A DNA stretch of 64,000 nt from Bacteroidota bacterium (GCA_018266775.1 JAFDZS010000005.1:257-64256); one strand, 5' to 3'. Counted from the stretch's first letter, positions 16,836-25,236 are shown. Notes: generated from the sequence alone by a model not told the origin. Program-made: numbers and translations.

Positions 16836-19800
16836 ATGAACTCAGAGTATTTAACCTCAATTTTAGGAAAATTGGCTGATGAAAATCTAGCATTATTCAT
16901 TGGCGCTGGGATGTCAACTTTATCAGAACTTCCAGATGGTTGGACTTTAACAAATAATATTAAAGCTAAATTTCCAAAGATTGATCAAACTAACGATGAC
17001 TTTATGGAAATATGTGATGACGTTGTTTATACCCCTCCATACAATAAACAGGAATTGATTGATTTCATTAAAAGTGAACTATCAACATTTCGTCCATCTA
17101 AATACCATTTGATGTTGACAAAGTATAACTGGTCAACGATATTCACGACTAATTTTGACAATGTCATTGAAGTAGCATACAATATTTCTGGGGATAAAGT
17201 AAAATATTGTAATCCAGTAATTGTGAATATGCCAACTGTAAATTTAAATGACAGGAAGAAAGTTAATCTTTTTAAAATCATGGGATGTATTAATGCATCA
17301 ACGGAAGACGGAGAAATGGTCTTATCCAAAAGTGATTTTCATTTAGCAATCCAAAAAAGAAATCATTATCTAAAATTGCTTTCGGATATAGTAAAAAATG
17401 GAACTATTTTATATTTAGGATATAGTTTTAAAGACAAAATTGTTACTGATATAATTAAAGATTTACATCGTATTCATGGATCAGACAAAATGCCTTGGAG
17501 TTACTGGTTATCCCGAGAGGAAATACCCAATGACGAAAAGACCAAATATTTTTACAGTAGTCATAAAATAATTCCCATACAGTTTACTATTGAGCAATTC
17601 TTTGAATACTTAGAAAGTAACTTGACTGATGAGCATAAGGATTCGAAATCTAAAACTTCGGATATTAAATTAAACATTAAGGGAAAAACTGTAAATATTG
17701 AACAAGATACATCTAACCTAATAGCATCGTATTTCACAATCCTTAATGAAGATACCATCGTACAGGATGCTGGGAAAATAGATGAATTTTTAATGGGATC
17801 AAATACATCTTGGGGTGCTTTCAATTCCAATTGGGATTTTAAAAGAGAAATATATTCCGACATGTATTCTAAAGCAACCAAGGAAATTGAAAAGTATGAG
17901 GTTGAAAACAATAAAATATTTAAAGTTACAGGTATGCCAGGAGTTGGCAAGTCGTTTCTACTTAAGAGGCTAGCTTTTGATATTTATTCAAAAAACAATA
18001 CTCCTGTTTTTATTCATGATACAACCAGCAAATTTGATTTTAAAGCAATCACTTCTTTTTTAGAAGCAGTTAATAAGAGTTACGATGAGAATTTCAAAAT
18101 TGATGATAAAATCAAGCAAGTAAAATATACTTTCATTTTTGATGATGCAGCTATTAACCTTAGAGAGATAATTCGCTTGAAAGATTATTTAACCTCTAGA
18201 GGAAGACAAATATTATTCATTTTGTGTGACAGAGAAAACGAATGGCAAAAAAAAGTTAGCGAAATTAAATACTCCTTTCCGGAGACATTTACTTTAAATG
18301 AGAATTTAAGTGATTTAGAATCTACAAGTTTATTGAACTACTTATTTACTAATAATTTCATCTCAAACAAAAGCGACTATTTTAAAGAAAAGATATTGAC
18401 AGATTATGATTCATCATTTTTTGCAACAATTTACAGCTTGGTTCACCCATCAAAAAAGCCACTCAATGAAATCATTAAAGACCAGTATAATGGATTAAAT
18501 GATCTGGCACGAGCAGCATTTGAATACATTTGTTGTTTTAGTCAATTTAATATTCCAATTAATATTGAATGGCTTGTCAGGATTCTTGATTGTTCATACC
18601 AAGATTTTATTGACGATGTTATAAAAAAAGATGCCGCTAAAATAATCTTCGAAATTATTGATTTGAATGACAATGTGATGTATTGTACTCATCACCGTAT
18701 TATAGCGCAAAAAACATTAGAATATTTTCTACCAGACACCAAATTGCTTTTCGAAAAATATAAAAAAATTATTGAGAAGGTAGAATTTTCAAATATTCTC
18801 GAAAGAGAATTCGGAGAGAAATTCCTTATTAGAAATTTCTCTCTTAATGCGGATAATGAAAGTTATACTCTTAGTCAAAAAATAGAATTATTCAAAATTG
18901 CTTCTATTAATCAAAAATCCAGAACTGTATTGCATCACCTGGGTTTATTGGAAATAGAAGCAAACGAAGTCATTGATGCAGAGATTCATCTCAAAGAATC
19001 GTTGGAAATTAAAGATAGCTTCGAATTATATAGAGGTGAATCTGATCAGAACATCTTGACTTCATTAGGAAAACTGTATTCAAAGCAGGCTATCTCTTTA
19101 TTGAAGACTGGCAAAAAGGTGGAGGCTGAAGAATATATAACATTGGCAAATGAAAGTTTTACTGATGCAAAGCATGGTGAATATCCAAACATTCATGCCT
19201 ATCATAGTCACGCTTACTTTTGGTTTAGAAGGGCATTGGATTCAAAAATTGATAGTGAAAAAATATACTTCTTTAGCAATGCAATTGAAATTTTAAACTC
19301 CGCAAAAGATAATATTAATGCGGATGAATTATTACCTATATACACTCTTGAACAAGAAATATGGGCCACTTCGGGAATCGAAGACAAGATTGAGTCAATC
19401 TCTGAATTGATTAAAGTGAATTTCAATTCTGCAAATGGATATTATTTGTCGGCGATTTATTATTTAAAGCAAGCATTAAAAAATCAGGATGCAAATGAAA
19501 AAGAGAACCATTTAAAAAATGCCTTTCGAAAGACTGAGAAAGCGTTAAATTATTTCCCGACCGATGATAATTGTCTTCAACTGAGATGCAAAGTTTATAA
19601 AGAATTCGCTAACTATGATTTAGACAAATATCATGAGCTTTTATTCAAATGGTATATTAATGATGGCAGCGACAATGCTGTTTTACTTTTCGAATTAGGT
19701 CGCACATCATTTATGTTGGAATATGACGATTTAAGTAGTGAAGTTTTTACAAAATTACAAAACGGTGTTGGGATGGGAAACAATTTGCGAACAAGACCAA

Positions 19801-20030
19801 GAGATCCTATTCAAGAGGATGATGGCTCAAATAAAAAATTTTATGGCGAAATCACTGACATCTATAGTAGGATGGATGGTTTTATAAAGCCTACATCGTT
19901 TGATACAAAAATGAAAATTCCGTTTCGTCCTGTGGCTGCTAAGTATACTGCCAGTAGAGGAGATCATATATCTTTTGAAATAGCTTTTAGCTTTAGAGGG
20001 CCAATTGCAATGAATGTTATAAAACGGTAA
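16836..20030 (+). CDS. SIR2-STAND NTPase with TPR-like and cold-shock-like C-terminus (candidate defence protein)
   Basis: 1064 residues. Residues 15-260 are a SIR2-like domain (FIGAGMS 21-27, TTNFD 104-108, VLSKSDF 162-168, LGYSFKD 194-200). The catalytic-type His expected in K-[IL]-H-G is Met149 (KIMG 147-150). Residues about 330-600 are a STAND/P-loop NTPase: Walker A GMPGVGKS (366-373) and a Walker B ending in Asp436-Asp437, followed by a helical region. Residues about 690-985 are TPR-like helices. Residues 1000-1064 resemble a cold-shock/OB fold (YGEITDIYSRMDGFIKP..RGDHISFEIAF). SIR2-STAND proteins of known families sense phage and deplete NAD. The gene is AT-rich, stands alone and is bordered by repeats, consistent with transfer. 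Confidence 0.85.
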   Translation: MNSEYLTSILGKLADENLALFIGAGMSTLSELPDGWTLTNNIKAKFPKIDQTNDDFMEICDDVVYTPPYNKQELIDFIKSELSTFRPSKYHLMLTKYNWSTIFTTNFDNVIEVAYNISGDKVKYCNPVIVNMPTVNLNDRKKVNLFKIMGCINASTEDGEMVLSKSDFHLAIQKRNHYLKLLSDIVKNGTILYLGYSFKDKIVTDIIKDLHRIHGSDKMPWSYWLSREEIPNDEKTKYFYSSHKIIPIQFTIEQFFEYLESNLTDEHKDSKSKTSDIKLNIKGKTVNIEQDTSNLIASYFTILNEDTIVQDAGKIDEFLMGSNTSWGAFNSNWDFKREIYSDMYSKATKEIEKYEVENNKIFKVTGMPGVGKSFLLKRLAFDIYSKNNTPVFIHDTTSKFDFKAITSFLEAVNKSYDENFKIDDKIKQVKYTFIFDDAAINLREIIRLKDYLTSRGRQILFILCDRENEWQKKVSEIKYSFPETFTLNENLSDLESTSLLNYLFTNNFISNKSDYFKEKILTDYDSSFFATIYSLVHPSKKPLNEIIKDQYNGLNDLARAAFEYICCFSQFNIPINIEWLVRILDCSYQDFIDDVIKKDAAKIIFEIIDLNDNVMYCTHHRIIAQKTLEYFLPDTKLLFEKYKKIIEKVEFSNILEREFGEKFLIRNFSLNADNESYTLSQKIELFKIASINQKSRTVLHHLGLLEIEANEVIDAEIHLKESLEIKDSFELYRGESDQNILTSLGKLYSKQAISLLKTGKKVEAEEYITLANESFTDAKHGEYPNIHAYHSHAYFWFRRALDSKIDSEKIYFFSNAIEILNSAKDNINADELLPIYTLEQEIWATSGIEDKIESISELIKVNFNSANGYYLSAIYYLKQALKNQDANEKENHLKNAFRKTEKALNYFPTDDNCLQLRCKVYKEFANYDLDKYHELLFKWYINDGSDNAVLLFELGRTSFMLEYDDLSSEVFTKLQNGVGMGNNLRTRPRDPIQEDDGSNKKFYGEITDIYSRMDGFIKPTSFDTKMKIPFRPVAAKYTASRGDHISFEIAFSFRGPIAMNVIKR

Positions 20031-20187
20031 TTATTCAAAGTCAATACAAAATCATCTTAAGGCCTGCATACAACATGAACTGTGTAAAAAACCAAGTAAA
20101 AAGCTCATTTTTTTAAGATTTAGCCGAACAATAATTTGGTTGATACAGGCAATTGTTTTTTACTACTGCAAATACTTGTTCTAACAG

Positions 20188-20215
20188 TTTTTTTCCGAGC
20201 AACGTTTTCTATGAC
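20188..20215. repeat. Dispersed repeat TTTTTTCCGAGCAACGTTTTCT, copy 1
   Basis: The same text, extended by CTTTGTGGCCAGGTTGA, occurs at 23870-23915 and 24546-24600. It is an intergenic repeat of unknown role. Confidence 0.6.
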
Positions 20216-20248
20216 TTTACCAATTCCTTAGTTGTAATTATTTTTTCT

Positions 20249-20455
20249 CGCCGCTGTCTGGTTTTTAACCAACAGCGTATGCTTTTAGTGTAATAATACC
20301 AGAACAAAATTTGGAAAATGAAAATAAAGAAGCACTTAGAATAATTACATTGGTGGTGTAATAGCAGGCTTGTGTTGTTGGTACGGCTTTGCTGCCTGCC
20401 TGCCCTTCGATACCAGGCAACGGCGTTTGCAGGTGGAAGCGTGGGACAACAATAA
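20249..20455. repeat. About 205-bp two-copy repeat with conserved hairpin, copy 1
   Basis: It starts with CGCCGCTGTCTGGTTTTTAA and ends with GCGTTTGCAGGTGGAAGCGT. A hairpin at 20252-20277 pairs CGCTGT with ACAGCG and TGGTT with AACCA, with one bulged C and a TTT loop. The second copy is at 21162-21370; it keeps the fold through a G-T wobble (AATCA). Confidence 0.75.
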
Positions 20456-20606
20456 GGTAAAAACAGTATTACTTATCTATACCTCTTCAAGTAATTCCAC
20501 ATCGTCCCCTTCTAACCGTTAGTACCTCTCCCATCAAATATTTTTTTTCATTCCAATAAATACTATATTCGTGGCAGAAAAATATTGGTGTTCCGTTTAA
20601 TGAGCT

Positions 20607-20722
20607 CTGTCGGAAAAAACGGCAAATTTTTAAGAGAGCAGAGTAAGTTAAAGTGAACGCACCTGTAAAGGTGTGTTCCTTTGCTTTCAATTGCTCTCAG
20701 GCATTGCCGTGCCTTCCGACAG
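20607..20722 (+). ncRNA. Candidate structured RNA, four nested helices
   Basis: The strand is uncertain. Helix 1: CTGTCGGAA (20607-20615) with TTCCGACAG (20714-20722). Helix 2: ACGGCA (20619-20624) with TGCCGT (20705-20710). Helix 3: GAGAGCA (20634-20640) with TGCTCTC (20692-20698). Helix 4: AACGCACCT (20656-20664) with AGGTGTGTT (20669-20677), closed by a GTAA (GNRA) loop, one wobble. Internal loops separate the helices, giving one long rod of about 116 bases. A -7-like TATATTCG lies about 40 bases upstream. The size and rod shape recall 6S-type RNAs, but identity is unproven; a leader of the following small frame is equally possible. Confidence 0.6.
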
Positions 20723-20789
20723 TTGTTAAGTGTAAGGGCACACCTTTGTTGTAGTAACCAATTTTTTAACCTTTAAAACCCTTACTGTT

Positions 20790-20891
20790 ATGGAGGAGCT
20801 TAAACGACCGGAGTTCCCAACCAAAAGGGTGGTGATATTTGTAATTGCTTACATCATCATTCTTGCTATTGTACTGCTGAAAATGAAATAG
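20790..20891 (+). CDS. Possible 33-residue single-pass membrane microprotein
   Basis: ATG at 20790 to TAG at 20891. The charged N-terminus MEELKRPEFPTKR is followed by one hydrophobic helix (VVIFVIAYIIILAIVLL, residues 14-30) and a basic KMK end, a positive-inside pattern typical of small membrane proteins. It lies 68 bases after the candidate structured RNA. GTAAGGG (20732-20738) can pair with CCCTTAC (20779-20785) just before the ATG, and CACACCT (20739-20745) can compete for the AGGTGTG arm of helix 4, so a leader-type control is conceivable. No Shine-Dalgarno sequence. Function is unknown, and the frame could be fortuitous. Confidence 0.45.
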   Translation: MEELKRPEFPTKRVVIFVIAYIIILAIVLLKMK

Positions 20892-20970
20892 CAGTTATTG
20901 CCTAAACACTTTTCCTTCTTTCTTATACCTTTTCCTTATTCATTTGTTCAACATTGATGGCTATTAATCT

Positions 20971-21128
20971 TTCTTTCACCCCTAACGGGGTTTCTTCCAC
21001 ATCATTATTCATCCTGCTACCGGGCTTTTGCCCCAATGGGGCAGTGCATCCGCAAGATGGTTGAATGAACGGGAAGGAGCAGGGATCAAGGGTGAGTCAC
21101 CTCTTAAAAGGTGACTCACCCGGCAAAC
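20971..21128. repeat. Three-hairpin dispersed repeat, copy 1
   Basis: In order: CCCCTAACGGGG, GCCCCAATGGGGC, and GGGTGAGTCACCT pairing perfectly with AGGTGACTCACCC across a 6-base loop, then CGGCAAAC. Copies at 21690-21845 and 25035-25190 keep all three hairpins despite base changes. Confidence 0.8.
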
Positions 21129-21161
21129 TTTCTATTGCCACTGCGGGTTAACCGCTTCAAT

Positions 21162-21370
21162 CTTCGCCGCTGTCTGGTTTTTAATCAACAGCGTATACTG
21201 TTAATGCATTAACACCAGAGCAATATTTTAAAACAAAAACTAAGTGTGCTCTTAAAATAATTAATTTGATAGCGTAGTTATCCGCTTGCGTTGTTGGTAC
21301 AACTTTGCTAACTGCCCGCCCTTCGATACCAGGCAGCGGCGTTTGCAGGTGGAAGCGTGGGATGCCATCG
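21162..21370. repeat. About 205-bp two-copy repeat, copy 2
   Basis: Homologous to 20249-20455 along its length, with hairpin CGCTGT...ACAGCG at 21168-21193. The distance between copies is about 915 bases; the candidate RNA, the microprotein frame and one three-hairpin repeat lie between them. Confidence 0.75.
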
Positions 21371-21845
21371 AAGACTTACGATAATCATACTGCCACTTCA
21401 ACTGTTTCCATAAACTCCTCCAATGCGGTACATTACTTCCTTGTTCTTTCAGCCAAAGCATGCAGCCGCTATAGTATGCTGAATATGCCCCGAACTAATC
21501 AGAGTAGTGAATGAATGGTTCAGTTTAAAAGTAAATCGTAATGCAGTATGCACTTCACGCAGGGCTGGCCGGCAAAACAGCGGAGCAATTGTTTTGTCTT
21601 GATTTTTTTGGTTCTTTTTTTATCAAGAAAAAAAGAATGGAAAATAATCAACTCCAAATTCGTAACAGAAAATATTGATAATTCAATTTCTTTCACCCCT
21701 AACGGGGTTTCTTCCACATCATCATTTATGCTGCTACCGGGCTTTTGCCCCAATGGGGCAGCGCAACAGCAAGATGGTTGAATGAACGGGAAGGAGCAGG
21801 GATCAAGGGTGAGCCACCGTTTAAGCGGTGACTCACCCGGCAAAC
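21370..21845. repeat. Composite repeat copy 2 joined to three-hairpin repeat copy 2
   Basis: 21370-21640 matches 10726-10950 and 24730-24995 (TTCCATRA, GGTACATTACTT, GCAGGGCTGGCCGGCAAAAC, TTGTCTTGATTTTTTTGG, and the ATTCTTTTTTT / AAAAAAAGAAT arms). After about 50 bases, 21690-21845 is the three-hairpin repeat. The same order is seen at 24660-25190, so the two parts behave as one element of roughly 500 bases. No transposase frame is present. Confidence 0.75.
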
Positions 21846-22147
21846 ATTCACCTCATTACTTTTTCTTCGCAATTGCTGTATGGTCAAAATCATTTCGAAG
21901 CGCTGGCATTGAATAAAGGCGTATTAAAAAATTGAAAACAAGTTCCGCCCGGCATTAGCCATGTTGTGCTGCGCATATCATCCTCTTCCTTATCTTTACG
22001 CAGCATCAGTTTACCGGGCGGGCAACATGTTATACCTGCACTCCGGTAACAACTGCCTGCAGCGTTCATCCATATAATAATCTGCAGGGGCTTTATTAAA
22101 AGCAGTTTTCTCATTCGCTATATCAAACTAAATAACTGTTACAAACC

Positions 22148-23866
22148 ATGAAAAAACATTTTGCAGTTGCTGTTGCATTACTGGCATCCATCACCATTCA
22201 TGCGCAAGACACTATTCCACATGTTCAGGGCCGTATTGATATTTCAGTACAGCATGGCACTATTGCCTGCGACCTTACCCTGTCCAATATGCCCAGGCTT
22301 ACGAATTATTACCTCCGCCTGAACTCGGGCATGAACATCCGGTACATCAAAAATGCAGAAGGTGGTATGCAGCCTCTGCAATACGACAGATCACTACAGG
22401 ACACCCTATCTTCCGGTGAAGCAAATGCCTATTTTATTCCCGCCTATACCTCAACGGGCAAATACCTGCCCCGCAGTGTACGCTTTAATTATTCCGGCAT
22501 GTTTCCTGTAATTACCGACTCTGCAAGTGCGGTTGACTGGCGGGGGAATATTGCGTTTAATGGCACCACGCTGCGTGCAGATGGTATTCAAAGCGCCTGG
22601 TGCCCCATACTGTACGATGTTAATACCGATACGCGGTACGAAAAAGTTACTTACGACCTGGATATTACCTGCAACGATTGCAAAGTAATTTACCTGAATG
22701 GCAGCGAACCGGTTACCGGTACCCATGCGGTATTAAAAAGTAACAACGTGCAGGACCTTACCCTGTTTGCCGGCGATTTCAGATCGGTAGCAGTTAACGG
22801 TAATTATTTTTTAAACCCGGATGCTGATGACCAGCAACTGACCGAACTGGAAAAGGCACTGCATTCCATACAGGATTACCTGGCGCAAAAATTGTCTGTT
22901 CCTTATAACGGCAAAGCGGTGTACATTCAAACTACACCGGTGTCTAAATATAATTCCTGGTTGTTTGCCTCTTACCCCACTATTGTTAAAGTAGGCTGGG
23001 ATGATGGGATGAAGTCGTTTGCAAGCAAAGACCAGCGGGCAAGTTTTATGCAATACATGTCGCACGAATTATCGCATTATTATTTTGGCACGTTCCGCAA
23101 TTTCAATTCCACACTTGGCGATATGCTGTCGGAAGGTTTTGCAGAATACCTCTCGCTGAATATTACCCGTTCATTGATCAGTGACAGCCTTTACCATAAA
23201 AAACTGCTGGCCAAAGTGCGTGCCCTGAACAATTTTAAACCCATACCTGTTGATGGCATCCAGTCTAAAAATGATTACATGAACCGGGAGCTGTATGTAT
23301 ACTATTATGCCCCGCTTATTTTCCTGGCTATTGAAAAAGAGATTGGAGAAGACAATATGTGGGCATGGATAAAATCACTGCTGCAATCACCGGCAACATT
23401 TACCAACCGGGCGTTTGTTGAGGCAACACTGAGCAAAGTGGTTAATGATAAAAACAAGTTTGCTGCATTGCGGGACAAATATTTTAGTGGCACACACACG
23501 CTTCAAAATGCGGTTGCCACACTTCAGCTGGCAACAGGTGAACCTGCTGCGGCTGCGGCGGGAAAACCTGCTGCCAAAACGTATTATTATTTCTTTTTTT
23601 CAAGGCCTGTTTTAGATGCCGGCTCTTCGCAAAACATGGTGATCAAACGTACAGATATTCAGCAAATCACCTGTACGCCGGATGAGTTATCGAAAATGGC
23701 AGAGCCTGTTTTTAAACGTATTGAAGATGCATGTGAAAATGAGTCTGGCTGCAGTGCCGATTTCAACACTTACGATTCACTGGAAACAGCACAGGCTGCA
23801 TTAAAACGCTGGTTAGGGAAATATAATAAGAATGGTACGCTGGTGGTAAAAGTTCTGAAGCCATAA
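22148..23866 (+). CDS. Secreted M1-like (gluzincin) metallopeptidase
   Basis: 572 residues. Signal peptide MKKHFAVAVALLASITIHAQ (cleavage after HAQ likely). A beta-rich N-terminal half precedes the zinc site His306-Glu307-Leu-Ser-His310 followed after exactly 18 residues by Glu329, the HExxH-x18-E signature of the M1/gluzincin clan. The GAMEN exopeptidase motif of classical aminopeptidases was not seen, so the cleavage mode is uncertain. After about residue 455 comes an Ala-rich linker and a C-terminal domain with four Cys-containing stretches (ITCTPDE, ACENESGCSADF). It stands alone between repeat blocks. Likely periplasmic or secreted. Confidence 0.85.
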   Translation: MKKHFAVAVALLASITIHAQDTIPHVQGRIDISVQHGTIACDLTLSNMPRLTNYYLRLNSGMNIRYIKNAEGGMQPLQYDRSLQDTLSSGEANAYFIPAYTSTGKYLPRSVRFNYSGMFPVITDSASAVDWRGNIAFNGTTLRADGIQSAWCPILYDVNTDTRYEKVTYDLDITCNDCKVIYLNGSEPVTGTHAVLKSNNVQDLTLFAGDFRSVAVNGNYFLNPDADDQQLTELEKALHSIQDYLAQKLSVPYNGKAVYIQTTPVSKYNSWLFASYPTIVKVGWDDGMKSFASKDQRASFMQYMSHELSHYYFGTFRNFNSTLGDMLSEGFAEYLSLNITRSLISDSLYHKKLLAKVRALNNFKPIPVDGIQSKNDYMNRELYVYYYAPLIFLAIEKEIGEDNMWAWIKSLLQSPATFTNRAFVEATLSKVVNDKNKFAALRDKYFSGTHTLQNAVATLQLATGEPAAAAAGKPAAKTYYYFFFSRPVLDAGSSQNMVIKRTDIQQITCTPDELSKMAEPVFKRIEDACENESGCSADFNTYDSLETAQAALKRWLGKYNKNGTLVVKVLKP

Positions 23867-23869
23867 AGC

Positions 23870-23915
23870 TTTTTTCCGAGCAACGTCTGTCTTTATGCTT
23901 TGTGGCCAGGTTGAA
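23870..23915. repeat. Dispersed repeat TTTTTTCCGAGCAACGT..., copy 2
   Basis: Matches 20188-20215 and 24546-24600; this copy continues CTTTATGCTTTGTGGCCAGG. It begins 4 bases after the metallopeptidase stop codon and could contribute to termination through its T-run. Confidence 0.6.
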
Positions 23916-24143
23916 AACGTTGCGTAAAATGTGTGATGTGTACCTGTTGCGCAAGGTCCTCCGCTAACACACTAAGCCCAGAGGAGAGAACGTTGCTGGG
24001 AAAGAGAATAAAGGCGACTGAATATGAATTGTTTTTTATTAATTTTAGAACCGTTACGTGAGGCACGAACCTGGGCAAGGGAAAAGTTTGTATATTTATA
24101 AGTTGAGCAAAACGCTACATACATTTATTTAACAAATAATAAA

Positions 24144-24527
24144 ATGTCATTTAAAGAAATTTTAACCCAGCAAAACTCTGATCTCGATAAAAGAGTGGAG
24201 AGCAACAGGAAATTATATAGCAAGATTGTAGAGCAGCAAAATGATTTATTTCCACTTGGAGTAAAATCTATTTCTGATGGCGGTGGCTATGATATCAGCC
24301 TCAGAGGCTACCAAAGTGGTTCATGTATTTCTATTCAACTAAAAACTAAATCCTTCTTTGGAAAGCTATATTTTTTGACAATCTGCTGCTCAGGAATAGG
24401 AGAGTTCTTTTTAGACTTACATTATTGTTACGGATATGAAGGTTATACTGTGTGGAAACGAACTGTAAAAGAAGATGAAATTGAAAAAGCGATCATCGAA
24501 GCTTTGCAATATTATAAAACAATATAG
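24144..24527 (+). CDS. Small protein of unknown function
   Basis: 127 residues, family not recognised. The start region MSFKEILTQQNSDLDKRVESN is helical and charged. The middle (ISLRGYQSGSCISIQLKTK, YFLTICCSGIGEFFLDLHYCYG) is beta-rich with four Cys, and the C-terminus is an acidic helix (KEDEIEKAIIEALQYY). No signal peptide or membrane segment. It lies between two copies of the same dispersed repeat (23870 and 24546), as a cassette-like island, and is more AT-rich than the peptidase upstream. Coding is likely because the frame is clean and starts with ATG after an AT-rich leader, but expression is unproven. Confidence 0.6.
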   Translation: MSFKEILTQQNSDLDKRVESNRKLYSKIVEQQNDLFPLGVKSISDGGGYDISLRGYQSGSCISIQLKTKSFFGKLYFLTICCSGIGEFFLDLHYCYGYEGYTVWKRTVKEDEIEKAIIEALQYYKTI

Positions 24528-24545
24528 TTAGCAATAATTAAACTG

Positions 24546-24600
24546 CTTTTTCCCGAGCAACGTTTTCTTTTTGCTTTGTGGCCAGGTTGAGGACCTTGGA
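24546..24600. repeat. Dispersed repeat TTTTTCCCGAGCAACGTTTTCT, copy 3
   Basis: Matches 20188-20215 and 23870-23915, including CTTTGTGGCCAGGTTGA. Copies 2 and 3 flank the 127-residue gene as direct repeats. Confidence 0.6.
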
Positions 24601-24659
24601 AGGAGGTACCCAAAAACGGCTCCCGGTGGTTCCTTGATGAGGCGGTTGTGCTGTGACTT

Positions 24660-25190
24660 CAGCTTCAGTAATTCTATTCTTAGTGTCGAAGATTAAGCGC
24701 TATTCAATTTTCTTTTCAATTCAAAATACTTTTACTGCCGCTGTAACTGTTTCCATGAATTGCTTCAATGTGGTACATTACTTCAATGTTCTTCAATGAA
24801 AATGATACGTCCGCTCTTATGGGTTAAATGAAGTTGCGTCATGAAATTAGTTTTGAAGCTTTGTTACAATTGTTGTACTGTATTTATTGCAGTATGGTCT
24901 TCCTGCAGGGTTGGGCGGCAAAACAGCGGAGCCATTGTCTTGCCTTGATTTTTTTGATTCTTTTTTTATCAAGAAAAAAAGAATGGAAAGAAACAACGTT
25001 ATATTCATAACAAAAAATATGAATAACACAGATTCTTTCGCCCCTACGGGGCTTCTGCAACTTTATCATTTATTGTGCTACCAATCTTTAGCCCCGATGG
25101 GGCAGTGCAGCAGTATAATAATTGCAGATGGTAGAAATGAAGAAGCCTTCAGGGTGACTCACCCTTTAAGGGGTGGCTCACCCGGCAATT
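24660..25190. repeat. Composite repeat copy 3 with three-hairpin repeat copy 3
   Basis: 24660-24800 matches 10644-10790 (AATTCTATTCTTAGTGTCGA and onward). 24905-24995 matches 21555-21640 (GGCAAAACAGCGGAGC, ATTCTTTTTTTATCAAGAAA). 25035-25190 is the three-hairpin repeat. Short reading frames here consist of repeat sequence. No other gene is seen in the 24528-25236 spacer. Confidence 0.75.
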
Positions 25191-25236
25191 AAAAAGTATA
25201 ACCATCAATTGTAAGATAGATACCAATAAATAACCA

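Noticed and set aside
20487..20690. Minus-strand 67-codon frame
   Set aside because: It crosses the candidate structured RNA, and its composition is not protein-like.
20249..21370. Integron attC sites or cassette array
   Set aside because: Two hairpin-bearing direct repeats exist, but no integrase and no series of cassettes with core GTTRRRY sites.
24828..25192. Overlapping short frames on both strands
   Set aside because: They fall within the composite and three-hairpin repeats that recur elsewhere in other frames.
16836..25200. Insertion sequence or prophage
   Set aside because: No transposase, integrase or phage structural gene was found on either strand.
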